DNA of 64,000 nt from positions 806,001 to 870,000 of the forward strand of contig JAXGNG010000001.1 of assembly GCA_040768125.1 (NCBI GenBank), written 5' to 3'. The notes below the pieces were generated by a model, which saw nothing but the letters and a program-made list of their open reading frames with translations, had not been told where the DNA came from and made no database searches. This DNA comes from RBG-16-49-21 sp040768125 (lineage in GTDB: Bacteria; Spirochaetota; UBA4802; UBA5550). The position numbers and the translations under genes were made by a program. Positions 15,891 to 25,362 of the stretch are shown piece after piece. The stretch's first letter is position 1; every line of letters begins with the position of its first letter.

Positions 15891-18122
15891 ATGAAGAAGA
15901 TCCTTATCATCGCTGGCATCGCTGCCGTGACCGCCGCCGTGATAACCGCGGCGGTGATCATGGTGCGGCGCGGTGCCGCCATTCCCTATACCGACACACT
16001 CGGGGGTCCCGTCGCGGCCAAGGTCGTGCTCGAGCGTGACATCAGCGGCGTTCCCCTGGTCCGGGCCGGCAGCATGGAAGACGCCTGTTTCGGCCTCGGC
16101 TACCTCCATGCCCAGGACCGATTCTCCCTCATGGAATACTGGCGGGCCCTGGCGAACGGAGTGACCGGCGTCGTTGCCGGCGAGGACGGCCCGGTTCTTG
16201 GCCGGATCAGCAGGGCCATGATGTTCCGCGAACGCGCGGCGGAACTGGTCCCACGCCTAGGTGGAATTCACGGCGCGTACCTCGCGGCCTACGCGCGCGG
16301 AGTCAACGCCGCACGCGCCAGGCTGGGCCTGGAAGGCGCCCTTGAGCGCGGGTGGGACGCCGCGGACGTGGTAGCCGTTCTGCTCTTCAGGGAGTGGTGC
16401 AACGCCTTTCTGAACAATGACGAGCTCCTCTTCAGCGTGCCCCAGGGCCTGGCCTTCGAGGGCATGAAAGAGATCGTACCTGGAGAGCTGATCCATTATT
16501 TCGGAGAAAATGACTGGGACGGCGTCAGGGCGGCCTGGCGTATCAGGGCGGTCCTGCGAAAGAACGTCGGTTCTTTCAATCGCGGCTACGCCTTTTATAT
16601 TCCTCCCTCCCGCGTGGAAGAAGGGCGTCGAATCACCGCATTCAGCTTCGAGGACCCCCTGGCCGTGTATCCCGGCTGGTACCCGGTCCATATCCGGGTG
16701 GGTGAACTCCTCATCAGGGGGATCACCCACACGGGCTTTCCCTTCGTTTTCGCCGGCGATAACGGGAGCATCGCCTTCCATGGCTTCACCGCGTCCCTGG
16801 ACGCCCAGGACCTGGTCTCCCTTGCCGTTGACGCCTCGGGAGACATGTACCAGCTCCCGGACGGGGGTGGGTGGCGCCGCTTCGTGATGGCCGGAAAGGG
16901 GAGCGGTGCGATACGCCTCACGGACACGGGTCCGGTGATCAATGACCTTGTTGAGTCAGGCCCGCGGGAGTCCGTCGTGATAGCCGTGAGGTCGCCTTTT
17001 CCTGACGGGTCCTTTATCGCATCGCTATTCGATATTCCCCTGGCCGCGACCATCGAGGAGGCGGCGGAGCGCGCCCGGAGGGTCGTTTCGTTCCCCAGGA
17101 TATACCTCCTCGCCTCGGAAGAAGCCTCGCTGAGGATCTGGTCGGGAACGGTCCCCCTGAGGAGCGACACCGATGCACTGTTTCGCTCCGGGCCCGACGC
17201 GGCGTGGCGGGGCATGGCCGACCTGTCAGTCTACGCGGAGAGGACGGACAGGGTCCACGCCGCGGGGAGCGCCTTCCTCTCCGACGCGCCGGCTCCCCTC
17301 CGCGGCCTGGGATTGCCGGAAACCGAACGGTACAGCCGCCTGGTGCAGATGCTGGGAAGAATGAGGCCCTTTACCGCCGATACCGTAGAGGAGGTGCTGA
17401 AGGACCGGCATTCGGACCTGGCACGGGAATTCATTCCCCTTTTCCTTTCCATGATGGAGCACAATCCCCTTGCCTCCGTACGACTCACCAGAATATATTT
17501 CCAGAACTGGAGATGGCGGATGAGTACCGACTTTATTTCGCCGTCCATCTACCATATGCTCCTTCAGAGCTTCATGCTTGAAACCTTCGGTGATGAGCTG
17601 AAGCGAGGGTCCTCATACGTGATGGAGGAATACCGCCATATCGTGCCGAGGTTCCTTGATCTCGCCCGGGACAACACTTCCACCCTCTTCAATGATACCT
17701 CCACCTACACGCGGGAAGGAAGGGACGCCATATTCGACCGCGCGTTCCTGAAAGCCATGCGGTTTTTCAACCGCGAAGGGGGCCCCGTCATGAGCGACTG
17801 GGAATGGGGGGCCTTCCATGCCGGTCATTTCGCGGTCCCCGCTCCCTCGGGTGAAATGCTCCGCGACACCATCGAGGACGAGCCCTTCCCGGGGAGCAAC
17901 GACACCCTCCAGCTGGGAACGGTGGGAACGGACCTGCGCCCCCTGGTCGTCACCTCGCTTTCGGGTTTCATCTCCCCGAAGGAGTCCCTTATACAGATGT
18001 ATTTCAATTATTCCACCCATCCACGTTCGCGATTCTATTACGGCAGGGAAAAGAGGGCGGGCACCCTGAGCTTCAAGAGGGTCTTCGGCGTCAATTTCAC
18101 TGAGATAACACCCGAAAGGTAG
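15891..18122 (+). CDS. Penicillin-acylase-family (S45) Ntn hydrolase
   Basis: A 743-residue protein from ATG at 15891; GTG at 15861 is an alternative. Residues 1-26 form a signal or anchor helix. The alpha region has ERDISGVPLV and LGYLHAQDRFSLMEYWRALA, the conserved start of S45 amidases. The autocleavage site is VGS-FNRGYAF, placing the nucleophile at Ser228, which becomes the N-terminus of the beta chain. Typical Asn and Arg residues follow in the beta region. The family hydrolyses amides such as penicillins, acyl-homoserine lactones and cephalosporins. The natural substrate cannot be read from sequence; the catalytic Ser is intact. Confidence 0.88.
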   Translation: MKKILIIAGIAAVTAAVITAAVIMVRRGAAIPYTDTLGGPVAAKVVLERDISGVPLVRAGSMEDACFGLGYLHAQDRFSLMEYWRALANGVTGVVAGEDGPVLGRISRAMMFRERAAELVPRLGGIHGAYLAAYARGVNAARARLGLEGALERGWDAADVVAVLLFREWCNAFLNNDELLFSVPQGLAFEGMKEIVPGELIHYFGENDWDGVRAAWRIRAVLRKNVGSFNRGYAFYIPPSRVEEGRRITAFSFEDPLAVYPGWYPVHIRVGELLIRGITHTGFPFVFAGDNGSIAFHGFTASLDAQDLVSLAVDASGDMYQLPDGGGWRRFVMAGKGSGAIRLTDTGPVINDLVESGPRESVVIAVRSPFPDGSFIASLFDIPLAATIEEAAERARRVVSFPRIYLLASEEASLRIWSGTVPLRSDTDALFRSGPDAAWRGMADLSVYAERTDRVHAAGSAFLSDAPAPLRGLGLPETERYSRLVQMLGRMRPFTADTVEEVLKDRHSDLAREFIPLFLSMMEHNPLASVRLTRIYFQNWRWRMSTDFISPSIYHMLLQSFMLETFGDELKRGSSYVMEEYRHIVPRFLDLARDNTSTLFNDTSTYTREGRDAIFDRAFLKAMRFFNREGGPVMSDWEWGAFHAGHFAVPAPSGEMLRDTIEDEPFPGSNDTLQLGTVGTDLRPLVVTSLSGFISPKESLIQMYFNYSTHPRSRFYYGREKRAGTLSFKRVFGVNFTEITPER

Positions 18123-18317
18123 CCCGGGCGCCTTCCGTTATGTCCCTTTCTTCGGCACCGCGAAAAACGGGGCGATCCTTTGCCATGCGGTCAATGTTTT
18201 TTCCTTGAAAAATGGATGCCCCTTCATAATCTGGATTGCGCGGCCCTTCGGCGCCTTCCGGAACCGGAACGGTTGCCGGCGCTCGTTCATTCAGATCTCG
18301 CGCGAGGTGGGAAGACG

Positions 18318-19622
18318 ATGTACTTTAATAAAGAAATCGAAACAATGCCCGTGAAGAAAATGAGGGAGCTCCAGCTCGAGCGGCTCCGGTGGACGGTGCG
18401 CCACGCCTATGAGAACAACGCCTTTTACCGGAAAAAATTCGACGACGCGGGGTTTCGTCCCGACCAGCTCAAGACACTGGAGGACATGCGGAGGGTTCCC
18501 TTCCTCACCAAGCAGGATATGCGAGACAACTATCCCTTCGGGCTATTCGCCGTGCCCATGGACAGGGTGGTGAGGGTCCATTCCTCGTCGGGAACCACGG
18601 GCAACGCCACCGTGGTGGGATACACGAAGAAGGACGTTGACATCTTCGCCGAGGTGGTGGCGCGCTGCCTTGTCGCCTACGGCGCCACGGAGAAAGACGT
18701 CATCCAGGTCGCCTACGGCTACGGCCTTTTCACCGGGGGCCTGGGGCTCCACTACGGCGCCGAGAAGCTCGGGGCCCTCACCGTGCCGATATCCGGGGGA
18801 AACACTGACCGGCAGCTCATGCTGATCAAAGACTTCGGGACCACGATGCTCTGCTGCACTCCCTCCTACGCCCTCAATATCGCGGATTATATCGAAAAGA
18901 AGCGGCCTGATTACGACATGAAAAAGACCAGGCTCCGGGCCGGCGTGCTGGGAGCCGAACCATGGTCGGAGAGCATGCGCAGGGAGATCGAGACGCGACT
19001 GGGAATACAGGCCTTTGATATCTATGGCCTGAGCGAGGTGATCGGCCCCGGGGTTTCCTGCGAGTGCGCGGAGAAATCGGGACTTCACGTCCACGAGGAC
19101 CATTTCTATGTCGAGGTGATCGACCCTGAAACGGGGGACATCCTCCCGGAAGGGGAAAAGGGGGAGATCGTCTACACCACGATAACGAAAGAGGCCTTCC
19201 CGGGGATACGGTACCGTTCCAGGGACATCACGAGAATATACCGCGAGCCGTGCAAGTGCGGCAGGACCCTTGTAAAGATGGAGAAGGTTACGGGAAGGTC
19301 CGACGACATGCTGATCATCCGCGGCGTCAATGTCTTCCCCTCCCAGATCGAGCAGGTCCTCATGGAGACCGAGGGCACGGAGCCCCACTACCAGATCATC
19401 CTCGAGCGGAAGGGCGCCCTTGACGATGTCGAGGTGATGGTGGAGGTGAACGAAAAGCTCTTCTCCGACGAGGTGAAGGTCCTGGATTCCCTGAAGCAGA
19501 GGATCGGCGACCGGTTCAGGAGCGTGCTGGGCATTTCGGCCAAGGTCACCCTCGTGGAGCCGATGACCATTGCCCGGAGCGAGGGGAAGGCGGTCCGCGT
19601 GGTGGACCGAAGAAACATCTGA
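18318..19622 (+). CDS. paaK: Phenylacetate-CoA ligase (aryl-acid CoA ligase)
   Basis: A 434-residue adenylate-forming enzyme. ATG at 18318 is preferred over upstream starts because GAGGTGGGAAG precedes it and the PaaK N-terminus (KKMRELQLERLRWTV) begins here. The ATP/AMP motif SSSGTTGNATVVGYT is near residues 88-102, with YGLSEVIGPG and GRSDDMLIIRGVNVFPSQIE further on, all diagnostic. It makes aryl-acetyl-CoA from phenylacetate-like acids plus ATP and CoA. The order ligase, ACT protein, iorA, iorB is a familiar set linking aryl-acetates to arylpyruvates and reduced ferredoxin. Confidence 0.93.
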   Translation: MYFNKEIETMPVKKMRELQLERLRWTVRHAYENNAFYRKKFDDAGFRPDQLKTLEDMRRVPFLTKQDMRDNYPFGLFAVPMDRVVRVHSSSGTTGNATVVGYTKKDVDIFAEVVARCLVAYGATEKDVIQVAYGYGLFTGGLGLHYGAEKLGALTVPISGGNTDRQLMLIKDFGTTMLCCTPSYALNIADYIEKKRPDYDMKKTRLRAGVLGAEPWSESMRREIETRLGIQAFDIYGLSEVIGPGVSCECAEKSGLHVHEDHFYVEVIDPETGDILPEGEKGEIVYTTITKEAFPGIRYRSRDITRIYREPCKCGRTLVKMEKVTGRSDDMLIIRGVNVFPSQIEQVLMETEGTEPHYQIILERKGALDDVEVMVEVNEKLFSDEVKVLDSLKQRIGDRFRSVLGISAKVTLVEPMTIARSEGKAVRVVDRRNI

Positions 19623-19685
19623 CGAAGAGCCCCCTCCCCCTGAAGGGGACAGGGCGCAGCGCACTATGGCAAACGGAGGAATGCA

Positions 19686-20117
19686 ATGAACGTCACCCAG
19701 CTTTCGGTTTTCATGGAAAACAAGCCCGGCCACCTTCAGAACGTCCTGAAGATACTGGCGGACGCGAATATCAACATCGCCACCCTCACAATCGCGGAGA
19801 CCTCCGATTTCGGCATTCTCCGAATGATCGTGAACGACGCGGACAGGGCCAGGGCCGTCCTCCAGGACGCGCGCATCACCAGCTCCACGACGGAGGTGCT
19901 GGCCATCGAGCTCGACGACAAGCCGGGGTCGCTCTTCCGGGCCATCGACGCCTTCGCGCGGAACAATTTGAACATAGAGTACATGTATGCCTTCACCCAG
20001 AAGCGGGGCGACCGGGCCGTCATGATTTTCCGCTTCGACGACATCGAGGCGGCGAAGAGGGTCCTTTCGCAGGAGGGTTACCAGATCGTTAAGAATATCG
20101 ACATCATCGGAGCGTAG
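19686..20117 (+). CDS. Tandem ACT-domain protein
   Basis: A 143-residue protein made of two ACT domains, roughly residues 4-70 and 71-141. Each starts with a strand and a KPGxL turn (VFMENKPGHL; ELDDKPGSLF). ACT domains bind amino acids. A stand-alone tandem ACT gene between paaK and iorA is common and presumably senses an aromatic amino acid or branched substrate. The ribosome binding site GGAGGA is good. One base separates it from iorA. Confidence 0.9.
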   Translation: MNVTQLSVFMENKPGHLQNVLKILADANINIATLTIAETSDFGILRMIVNDADRARAVLQDARITSSTTEVLAIELDDKPGSLFRAIDAFARNNLNIEYMYAFTQKRGDRAVMIFRFDDIEAAKRVLSQEGYQIVKNIDIIGA

Positions 20118-20118
20118 C

Positions 20119-21678
20119 ATGGAGAAGAAGGTACTGCTGGGGAACGAGGCGATCGCGCGGGGGGCCTGGGAGGCCGGGTGTCACGTCGCCGCGGCGTATC
20201 CGGGCACGCCGAGCACGGAAATCCTCGAGGCCATCGCCCGGGATTACCGTGAAATCAAGTCCCAGTGGTCGCCCAACGAGAAGGTGGCGCTGGAGGTCGC
20301 CGCCGGCGCCTCCGTGGCGGGGGCCCGGGCCCTGGCCGCCATGAAGCACGTGGGACTGAACGTGGCGGCGGACCCGCTCTTCACGTTCTCCTATACCGGG
20401 GTCAACGGCGGCCTGGTGATCATCAACGCCGACGACCCGGGGGCGTGGAGCTCCCAGAATGAGCAGGACAACCGCCACCTGGCCCGGGCGGCCAAGGTGC
20501 CGATGATCGAGCCCTCGAGCCCCGGGGAGTGCAAGGAGTTCACCAGGCTGGCCTTCGAGCTGTCGGAGCACTTCGACCGTCCCGTCATCGTCCGCATCAC
20601 CACGAGGATAGCCCATTCACAGGGGATCGTGGAAATCGGCGAGAGGGAGGAGGTGCCGGTGCGTCCCTTCGTGCGCGATTTCAAGAAATTCGTCATGCTG
20701 CCGGCCCACGCGCGGCCGCGGCATTTCTTCATCGAGGAGCAGCACGCGAAGCTCACGGAATATTCCAATACCTCGGGGCTGAACCGCATCGAGTGGGGAA
20801 AGAAAAAACGGGGCATCATCACCGACAGCGTCGCCTACCAGTACGTGAAGGAGACATGCCCCGAGGACTCGGTGCTGAAGATCGGGATGGTATGGCCCAT
20901 GCCTGACGCCCTGGTACGGGAGTTCGCCGCCGGCGTCGAGACGCTCTACGTGGTGGAGGAGCTCGATCCCTTCATCGAGGACTACGTGAAATCCTTGGGC
21001 ATACCCTGTATCGGGAAGGAGATCATCCCGATCTGCCTGGAGCTCACGCCTGATATCGTGGACCGCGCGTTGAACGGCCGGGAGCCCGTGGCCGCGACGT
21101 CGCGGTACGAAGCGAACCCGATCCCGCCGCGTCCCCCGGCGCTCTGCAAGGGCTGTCCCCACGGCTTCGTCTTCACCGTCCTGAAAAAGCTCGACCTTAA
21201 CGTGAACGGCGACATCGGGTGCTATACCCTTGCCGCCCTTCCGCCCTATTCGGCAATGCACACCCAGGGGTGCATGGGCGCCGGGATCGGCATGCATCTG
21301 GGCATGGAGAAGGCCCACGGACCCGAGATGGCGCGGAAGAGCGTGGCCGTCATCGGGGACTCGACCTTCGTGCATTCCGGGATCACCCCCCTCATCGACC
21401 TGGTGTACAACAGGGGCACCGGGACGGTGATTATACTCGACAACCGGGGGACCGCCATGACGGGGCACCAGGACCACCCGGCCACGGGGCGCACCCTCAT
21501 GGGCGAGGAGACCCACGAGCTCGACCTCGAGGCCCTGGTGAGGGCCCTGGGAGTGAAGAGGGTCGTGGTGACGGATCCGAAGAACATGGAGGAGTTCGAG
21601 CGGATCGTCCGGGAGGAGGTCGCCGCGCCGGAACCCTCGGTCATTATTTCCAAAAGAAAATGCATCCTGATCAAGTGA
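20119..21678 (+). CDS. iorA: Indolepyruvate:ferredoxin oxidoreductase alpha subunit, short form
   Basis: A 519-residue thiamine-diphosphate enzyme that oxidatively decarboxylates arylpyruvates to aryl-acetyl-CoA and reduces ferredoxin. The N-terminal pyrimidine-binding domain begins LLGNEAIARGAWEAG and AYPGTPSTEI. The TPP-binding half has LCKGCPHG near 343, GDIGCYTLAAL near 364, GDSTF near 413 and NRGTAMTGHQDHP. It ends shortly after IISKRKC. The usual C-terminal domain with two CxxCxxC...CP clusters is absent, and iorB starts ten bases later, so no room remains for it. This is about 70 or more residues shorter than typical IorA. Confidence 0.9.
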   Translation: MEKKVLLGNEAIARGAWEAGCHVAAAYPGTPSTEILEAIARDYREIKSQWSPNEKVALEVAAGASVAGARALAAMKHVGLNVAADPLFTFSYTGVNGGLVIINADDPGAWSSQNEQDNRHLARAAKVPMIEPSSPGECKEFTRLAFELSEHFDRPVIVRITTRIAHSQGIVEIGEREEVPVRPFVRDFKKFVMLPAHARPRHFFIEEQHAKLTEYSNTSGLNRIEWGKKKRGIITDSVAYQYVKETCPEDSVLKIGMVWPMPDALVREFAAGVETLYVVEELDPFIEDYVKSLGIPCIGKEIIPICLELTPDIVDRALNGREPVAATSRYEANPIPPRPPALCKGCPHGFVFTVLKKLDLNVNGDIGCYTLAALPPYSAMHTQGCMGAGIGMHLGMEKAHGPEMARKSVAVIGDSTFVHSGITPLIDLVYNRGTGTVIILDNRGTAMTGHQDHPATGRTLMGEETHELDLEALVRALGVKRVVVTDPKNMEEFERIVREEVAAPEPSVIISKRKCILIK

Positions 21679-21688
21679 GGAGTCCCAG

Positions 21689-22267
21689 ATGAAGAACGTG
21701 ATATTCGCCGGCGTGGGTGGCCAGGGCGTAATCCTGGCGAGCAAGGTCCTGATGGAGACGGCGAAGAACGCGGGGTACGACGTCAAGGAGTCCGAGGTCC
21801 ACGGCATGGCCCAGCGGGGGGGGAGCGTCGACTGCAACATCCGGTACGGCGACCGGGTCCATTCGCCCCTCATTCCCCTTGGAACGGCCGATTTTATCGT
21901 GAGCCTCGAGATGCTCGAAGTGATGCGAAAGCTCGACTACCTCGCCCCGGGGGGCAAGCTCATTATCAACCTGGAGAAGATAGATCCCGCCCCGGTGCAG
22001 ACCGGGGCGATGGCCTATCCGTCCGACCTCCGGGAATGGATTACCGCCAACGTGAAGCACGCGCTCTTCGTCGACACGGCGGAGATACTGAAGGAAGTGG
22101 GGACCCGGCGCGCCCTGAATATCGTGATGCTCGGCGTGCTCTCCCGCGACCTGGAGTTCACCGAGGCCCAGTGGGAGGCCGCAATCGGCTCCCTGGTGAA
22201 GGAGAAATTCCTCGAGATGAACCTGAAGGCCTTCAGGATGGGAAGGGAGTGCGCTGCGGCCTCCTGA
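21689..22267 (+). CDS. iorB: Indolepyruvate oxidoreductase beta (gamma-type) subunit
   Basis: A 192-residue subunit of the 2-oxoacid:acceptor oxidoreductase gamma family. It starts with FAGVGGQGVILASKVL and contains SEVHGMAQRGGSVDCNIRYG, both hallmark segments. It pairs with the preceding IorA. GAGGAG precedes the ATG. It lacks the CoA-binding extras of POR gamma subunits, as expected of IorB. The next gene follows after nine bases, but is a protease and probably only shares the transcript. Confidence 0.92.
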   Translation: MKNVIFAGVGGQGVILASKVLMETAKNAGYDVKESEVHGMAQRGGSVDCNIRYGDRVHSPLIPLGTADFIVSLEMLEVMRKLDYLAPGGKLIINLEKIDPAPVQTGAMAYPSDLREWITANVKHALFVDTAEILKEVGTRRALNIVMLGVLSRDLEFTEAQWEAAIGSLVKEKFLEMNLKAFRMGRECAAAS

Positions 22268-22276
22268 GACCGTGAC

Positions 22277-23404
22277 ATGAAGGAACAACAAGGCGAACTG
22301 TCCCCCGCGTCCCCCAGGGAAAAGGCCTACAACCGGACCAGGCTCAGGCTTTCGATCATCGATATCATCCTGAATGTCGCCATTATCGGCTTCCTGGCCT
22401 TCTCGGGAATTTCCCCTCTCCTCGTGAACGCCGCCGGCGGCGTCACTGACAATGAATACCTGCTGTTTCTGCTCTTCATCTTCGCCGCGGGCCTCATCTA
22501 TTCGGCGGCACAGTTCCCTTTCGATTTTTACGGCGGCTACGTGGTGGAGCACCGCTTCGGACTCTCCAACCAGACGGTGGGGTCATGGCTCGTCGAGAAG
22601 ATCAAGGGGTCGGCCGTGGGGATCGTCGTGGGCGTCCCCGTGGCGGTGATGTTCTTCTTCCTCCTGAGGGCGACGGGGTGGTACTGGTGGTTCTATTTCG
22701 GCTTTTTCCTGTTTTTCGTCTCGGTATTTTTGGCACGCGTGGCCCCGGTCCTGATCTTCCCCCTCTTCTATACCTTCCGTGAAATCGATTCCGAGGAGGT
22801 TCGCGAATCGATCATGTCCCTGATGAAGGGGCAGGGGATCGACGTGAAGGGAATCTATTCCTTCAACCTGAGCAAGAACACGAAAAAGGCGAACGCCGGG
22901 TTCACCGGCATCGGAAGGAGCAGGCGGATCATCCTGAGCGACACGCTCCTGGAGCGCTTCTCCCCCGCGGAGATCGCCGTGGTATTCGCCCATGAGCTGG
23001 GGCACTACCGCATGGGGCACATCGTGAAGTCGATCCTGGCGGGAACGGCGAGTATTTTCGTTTCCTTCTATCTCTGCGGCGAGTTCTACCGCCTCACCCT
23101 CGAGCAGCTCGGGTACTCCCATCCCTGGGAGATCGCGGCGCTCCCCGTGCTCTTTTTTTACCTGACGCTATTCAGCCTCGTCACCATGCCGGCGTCGAAC
23201 GCCCTTTCGCGGAAGTTTGAGCGCGAAGCTGACCGCTACGCCCTGGAAAGGACGGGGGACCGCGATTCCTTCGTTTCCGCCATGGAGAAGCTCGCGGAGC
23301 TCAACCTGGCGGACCGCGACCCGAACCCGGTCACGGAGTTCATGTTCTACAGCCATCCCTCGATAAAGAAGCGGATCGCCTTCGCGCGGAACCACCCGCT
23401 GTAA
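22277..23404 (+). CDS. M48-family (Ste24-like) membrane metalloprotease
   Basis: A 375-residue zinc protease. About five hydrophobic helices flank the catalytic domain. The zinc motif is HELGH at 239-243, with the third ligand Glu317 in FEREADRYAL and a distal SHPSIKKRI motif, as in CAAX protease 1/Ste24 proteins. It is somewhat shorter than eukaryotic Ste24. Members degrade misfolded membrane proteins or process prenylated substrates in eukaryotes. The ribosome binding site before 22277 is weak. It is nine bases after iorB. Confidence 0.9.
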   Translation: MKEQQGELSPASPREKAYNRTRLRLSIIDIILNVAIIGFLAFSGISPLLVNAAGGVTDNEYLLFLLFIFAAGLIYSAAQFPFDFYGGYVVEHRFGLSNQTVGSWLVEKIKGSAVGIVVGVPVAVMFFFLLRATGWYWWFYFGFFLFFVSVFLARVAPVLIFPLFYTFREIDSEEVRESIMSLMKGQGIDVKGIYSFNLSKNTKKANAGFTGIGRSRRIILSDTLLERFSPAEIAVVFAHELGHYRMGHIVKSILAGTASIFVSFYLCGEFYRLTLEQLGYSHPWEIAALPVLFFYLTLFSLVTMPASNALSRKFEREADRYALERTGDRDSFVSAMEKLAELNLADRDPNPVTEFMFYSHPSIKKRIAFARNHPL

Positions 23405-23499
23405 GGACGCGTGGTGATGCGTCCCTGGTCCGCGCGCCGTGATACGGACCGGCGTGAGGGACGCCCTTTGATCCACCGTTAACAGGAGGAACACCAATC

Positions 23500-23913
23500 A
23501 TGAAAAAAATCATCTTCGCATCATGCATCGTGTCATTGCTGCTCATTGCCGCTTCCGCTGATGACGCGCCCGGCGTCGGCGTCGAGACCCTGGTGAAGTC
23601 CACGGCGAGCTGGGACGGCACGGCCCTTCCCGACTACCCGGGGGGCAGGCCGGAGATCACCGTGCTGAGGATACGGATACCCGCCGGGGCGAAGCTCGAC
23701 ATGCACCGTCACCCGGTGATCAACGCCGGGGTCCTTCTCGCGGGCGAGCTTACCGTCGTCACGAAGGATTACAAGAAACTGAGGCTCAAGGCCGGGGACG
23801 CCCTTATCGAGGTCGTGGACACCTGGCATTACGGGAAAAACGAGGGGATCCGTCCCGCGGAGATCATCGTTTTCTACGCAGGCGTTGAGGGCGAGCCGAT
23901 AACCGTCAAGTAG
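23500..23913 (+). CDS. Exported cupin-domain protein
   Basis: A 137-residue protein with CAGGAGGA before its ATG. Residues 1-20 are a signal peptide. The rest is a single cupin barrel: motif 1 includes GAKLDMHRHPVINAGVLLAG, whose two His residues are metal ligands, and motif 2 is GDALIEVVDTWHYGKN. The fold binds a metal or small molecule in the periplasm. Substrate unknown. It ends six bases from the convergent yciH-like gene. Confidence 0.85.
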   Translation: MKKIIFASCIVSLLLIAASADDAPGVGVETLVKSTASWDGTALPDYPGGRPEITVLRIRIPAGAKLDMHRHPVINAGVLLAGELTVVTKDYKKLRLKAGDALIEVVDTWHYGKNEGIRPAEIIVFYAGVEGEPITVK

Positions 23914-23919
23914 CGCCGC

Positions 23920-24258
23920 TTATCCGCCGGCCTTTTTGACCGCGTGGCCCGCCTCGCGCAGCAGGGTGATGACCGTATCCACCCTGTCGCCCTGGAGGAT
24001 TATCAGGCCGTCCTTGACGGAGCCGCCGCACCCGCACTTTCTCTTCAACCCCGAGGCGAAGTCCGATAACTCTTTTTCCGATAGCGGCATGCCGTGCACC
24101 ACGGTCACGGTTTTCCCGCCCCGCCCGCCGCTCTCCCGCCGTACCCTGACAATTCCGTCCTGCTTGATCCCTGGTGTCGGGGCGGCTGCGCCGCGGTTCT
24201 TCTTCTCCGGGCCCCTCAGGTCGCCCTGTTCCGACGAGTACACGATCCGGTCTTTCAT
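23920..24258 (-). CDS. yciH: SUI1/eIF1-like translation factor (YciH family)
   Basis: A 112-residue protein with the SUI1 fold: VRRESGGRGGKTVTVV, a CGCGGSVKDGLIILQGD strand pair and a C-terminal helix. The Gly-Arg loop and the CGCGG zinc-like turn are conserved in YciH. These proteins resemble eIF1 and affect initiation fidelity in vitro; the bacterial role is unclear. It follows the phosphofructokinase gene by nine bases on the same strand and is probably cotranscribed. Confidence 0.88.
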   Translation of the reverse strand: MKDRIVYSSEQGDLRGPEKKNRGAAAPTPGIKQDGIVRVRRESGGRGGKTVTVVHGMPLSEKELSDFASGLKRKCGCGGSVKDGLIILQGDRVDTVITLLREAGHAVKKAGG

Positions 24259-24267
24259 GCGCCCGCC

Positions 24268-25362
24268 CTACCGTCCCATGCTGATGCCGATGGCCTCGGC
24301 GCAGTGAATGAGCTGGGAATCCAGCGGCACCCGGCGCACCTTTCCGGCCAGGTCCGCCAGGGGCACCAGGACGATATCGGGGGTCTTCAGCGCCACCATG
24401 GTGCCGAATTTTCCTTCCGCCGCGGCGCGCACGGCCTCGGCGCCGAGCCTTGTCCCCAGGACGCGGTCGAAGGCGCAGGGGGACCCGCCGCGCTGTATGT
24501 GGCCCAGGACCGTGCAGCGCACCTCCAGGTCGATCCGCTTCTTTATTTCCTCGGCGAGGTAGGACCCGACGCCGCCGAGCTGGGGCACCCCCTGGAGGCG
24601 CGTCGTGGCCGTGGCCTGGGTGATCACCTCGCCCCCCTCCTCGCGCGCGCCCTCGGCCACCATGATGATGCTGAAGGGGCTTCCCCCCTCGGCGCGCAGC
24701 CTGATCTTCTCCACCACGCGGTCGATGCTGAAGGGTATTTCCGGGATGAGGATGATATGGGCGCCCCCGGCGATTCCTGATTCCAGGGCGATCCACCCGG
24801 CGGTGCGCCCCATCACCTCGAGGATCATCACCCGCTGGTGGCTCTTCCCCGTGGTGTGGAGCCGGTCGAGGGCCTCTCTTGCCACCTCCACGGCGGTCTG
24901 GAACCCGAAGGTGTAGTCGGTTTTGTCCAGGTCATTGTCGATGGTCTTGGGGATGCCGATGACCCGGGCGCCTTTCTGGTGGAAGCGGTAGCCTATCTCG
25001 AGTGTTCCTTCTCCCCCCACGACGAAGAGGCAGTCCAGGTCCAGTTTCCGGTAGGTTTCCAGGGCCCGGTCGGAGTAATCGCTCACGCTGATGGAGCCGT
25101 CGTCGCGGAGCTCCCGGTACTCGAAGGGATTTCCCTTGTTAGTGGTCCCCAGGATGGTGCCCCCCAGGGTGAGGATATCCCTGGTTGAGCGGACCGTGAG
25201 CTCCTGGGTGGCGCCGCTGATGAGTCCTTCGAAGCCCCCCTCGATACCGACGACCCCGGCGCCGTGCCCGATTATCGCGGCCCGGGTGACCCCTCGTATC
25301 ACCGCGTTGAGTCCTGAGCAGTCGCCCCCCCCGGTGAGAATCCCGACCCTTTTCAGCGCCAT
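24268..25362 (-). CDS. 6-phosphofructokinase, group III type
   Basis: A 364-residue PfkA-superfamily enzyme phosphorylating fructose 6-phosphate. Motifs in order are GILTGGGDCSG (7-17), GGEGT (116-120), PKTIDNDLD (138-146), MGRTAGWIALESG and GHIQRGG. The phosphoryl-donor positions are mixed. The residue equivalent to E. coli Gly104 is Gly, as in ATP enzymes, but the 124 position is Lys, as in PPi enzymes. This is typical of group III, whose members include both kinds, so the donor is undecided. GGGAGGT lies five bases before the ATG. Confidence 0.92.
   Translation of the reverse strand: MALKRVGILTGGGDCSGLNAVIRGVTRAAIIGHGAGVVGIEGGFEGLISGATQELTVRSTRDILTLGGTILGTTNKGNPFEYRELRDDGSISVSDYSDRALETYRKLDLDCLFVVGGEGTLEIGYRFHQKGARVIGIPKTIDNDLDKTDYTFGFQTAVEVAREALDRLHTTGKSHQRVMILEVMGRTAGWIALESGIAGGAHIILIPEIPFSIDRVVEKIRLRAEGGSPFSIIMVAEGAREEGGEVITQATATTRLQGVPQLGGVGSYLAEEIKKRIDLEVRCTVLGHIQRGGSPCAFDRVLGTRLGAEAVRAAAEGKFGTMVALKTPDIVLVPLADLAGKVRRVPLDSQLIHCAEAIGISMGR

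Noticed and set aside
18543..20120. 525-residue antisense ORF over paaK/ACT
   Set aside because: A GC-frame shadow of two well-supported plus-strand genes.
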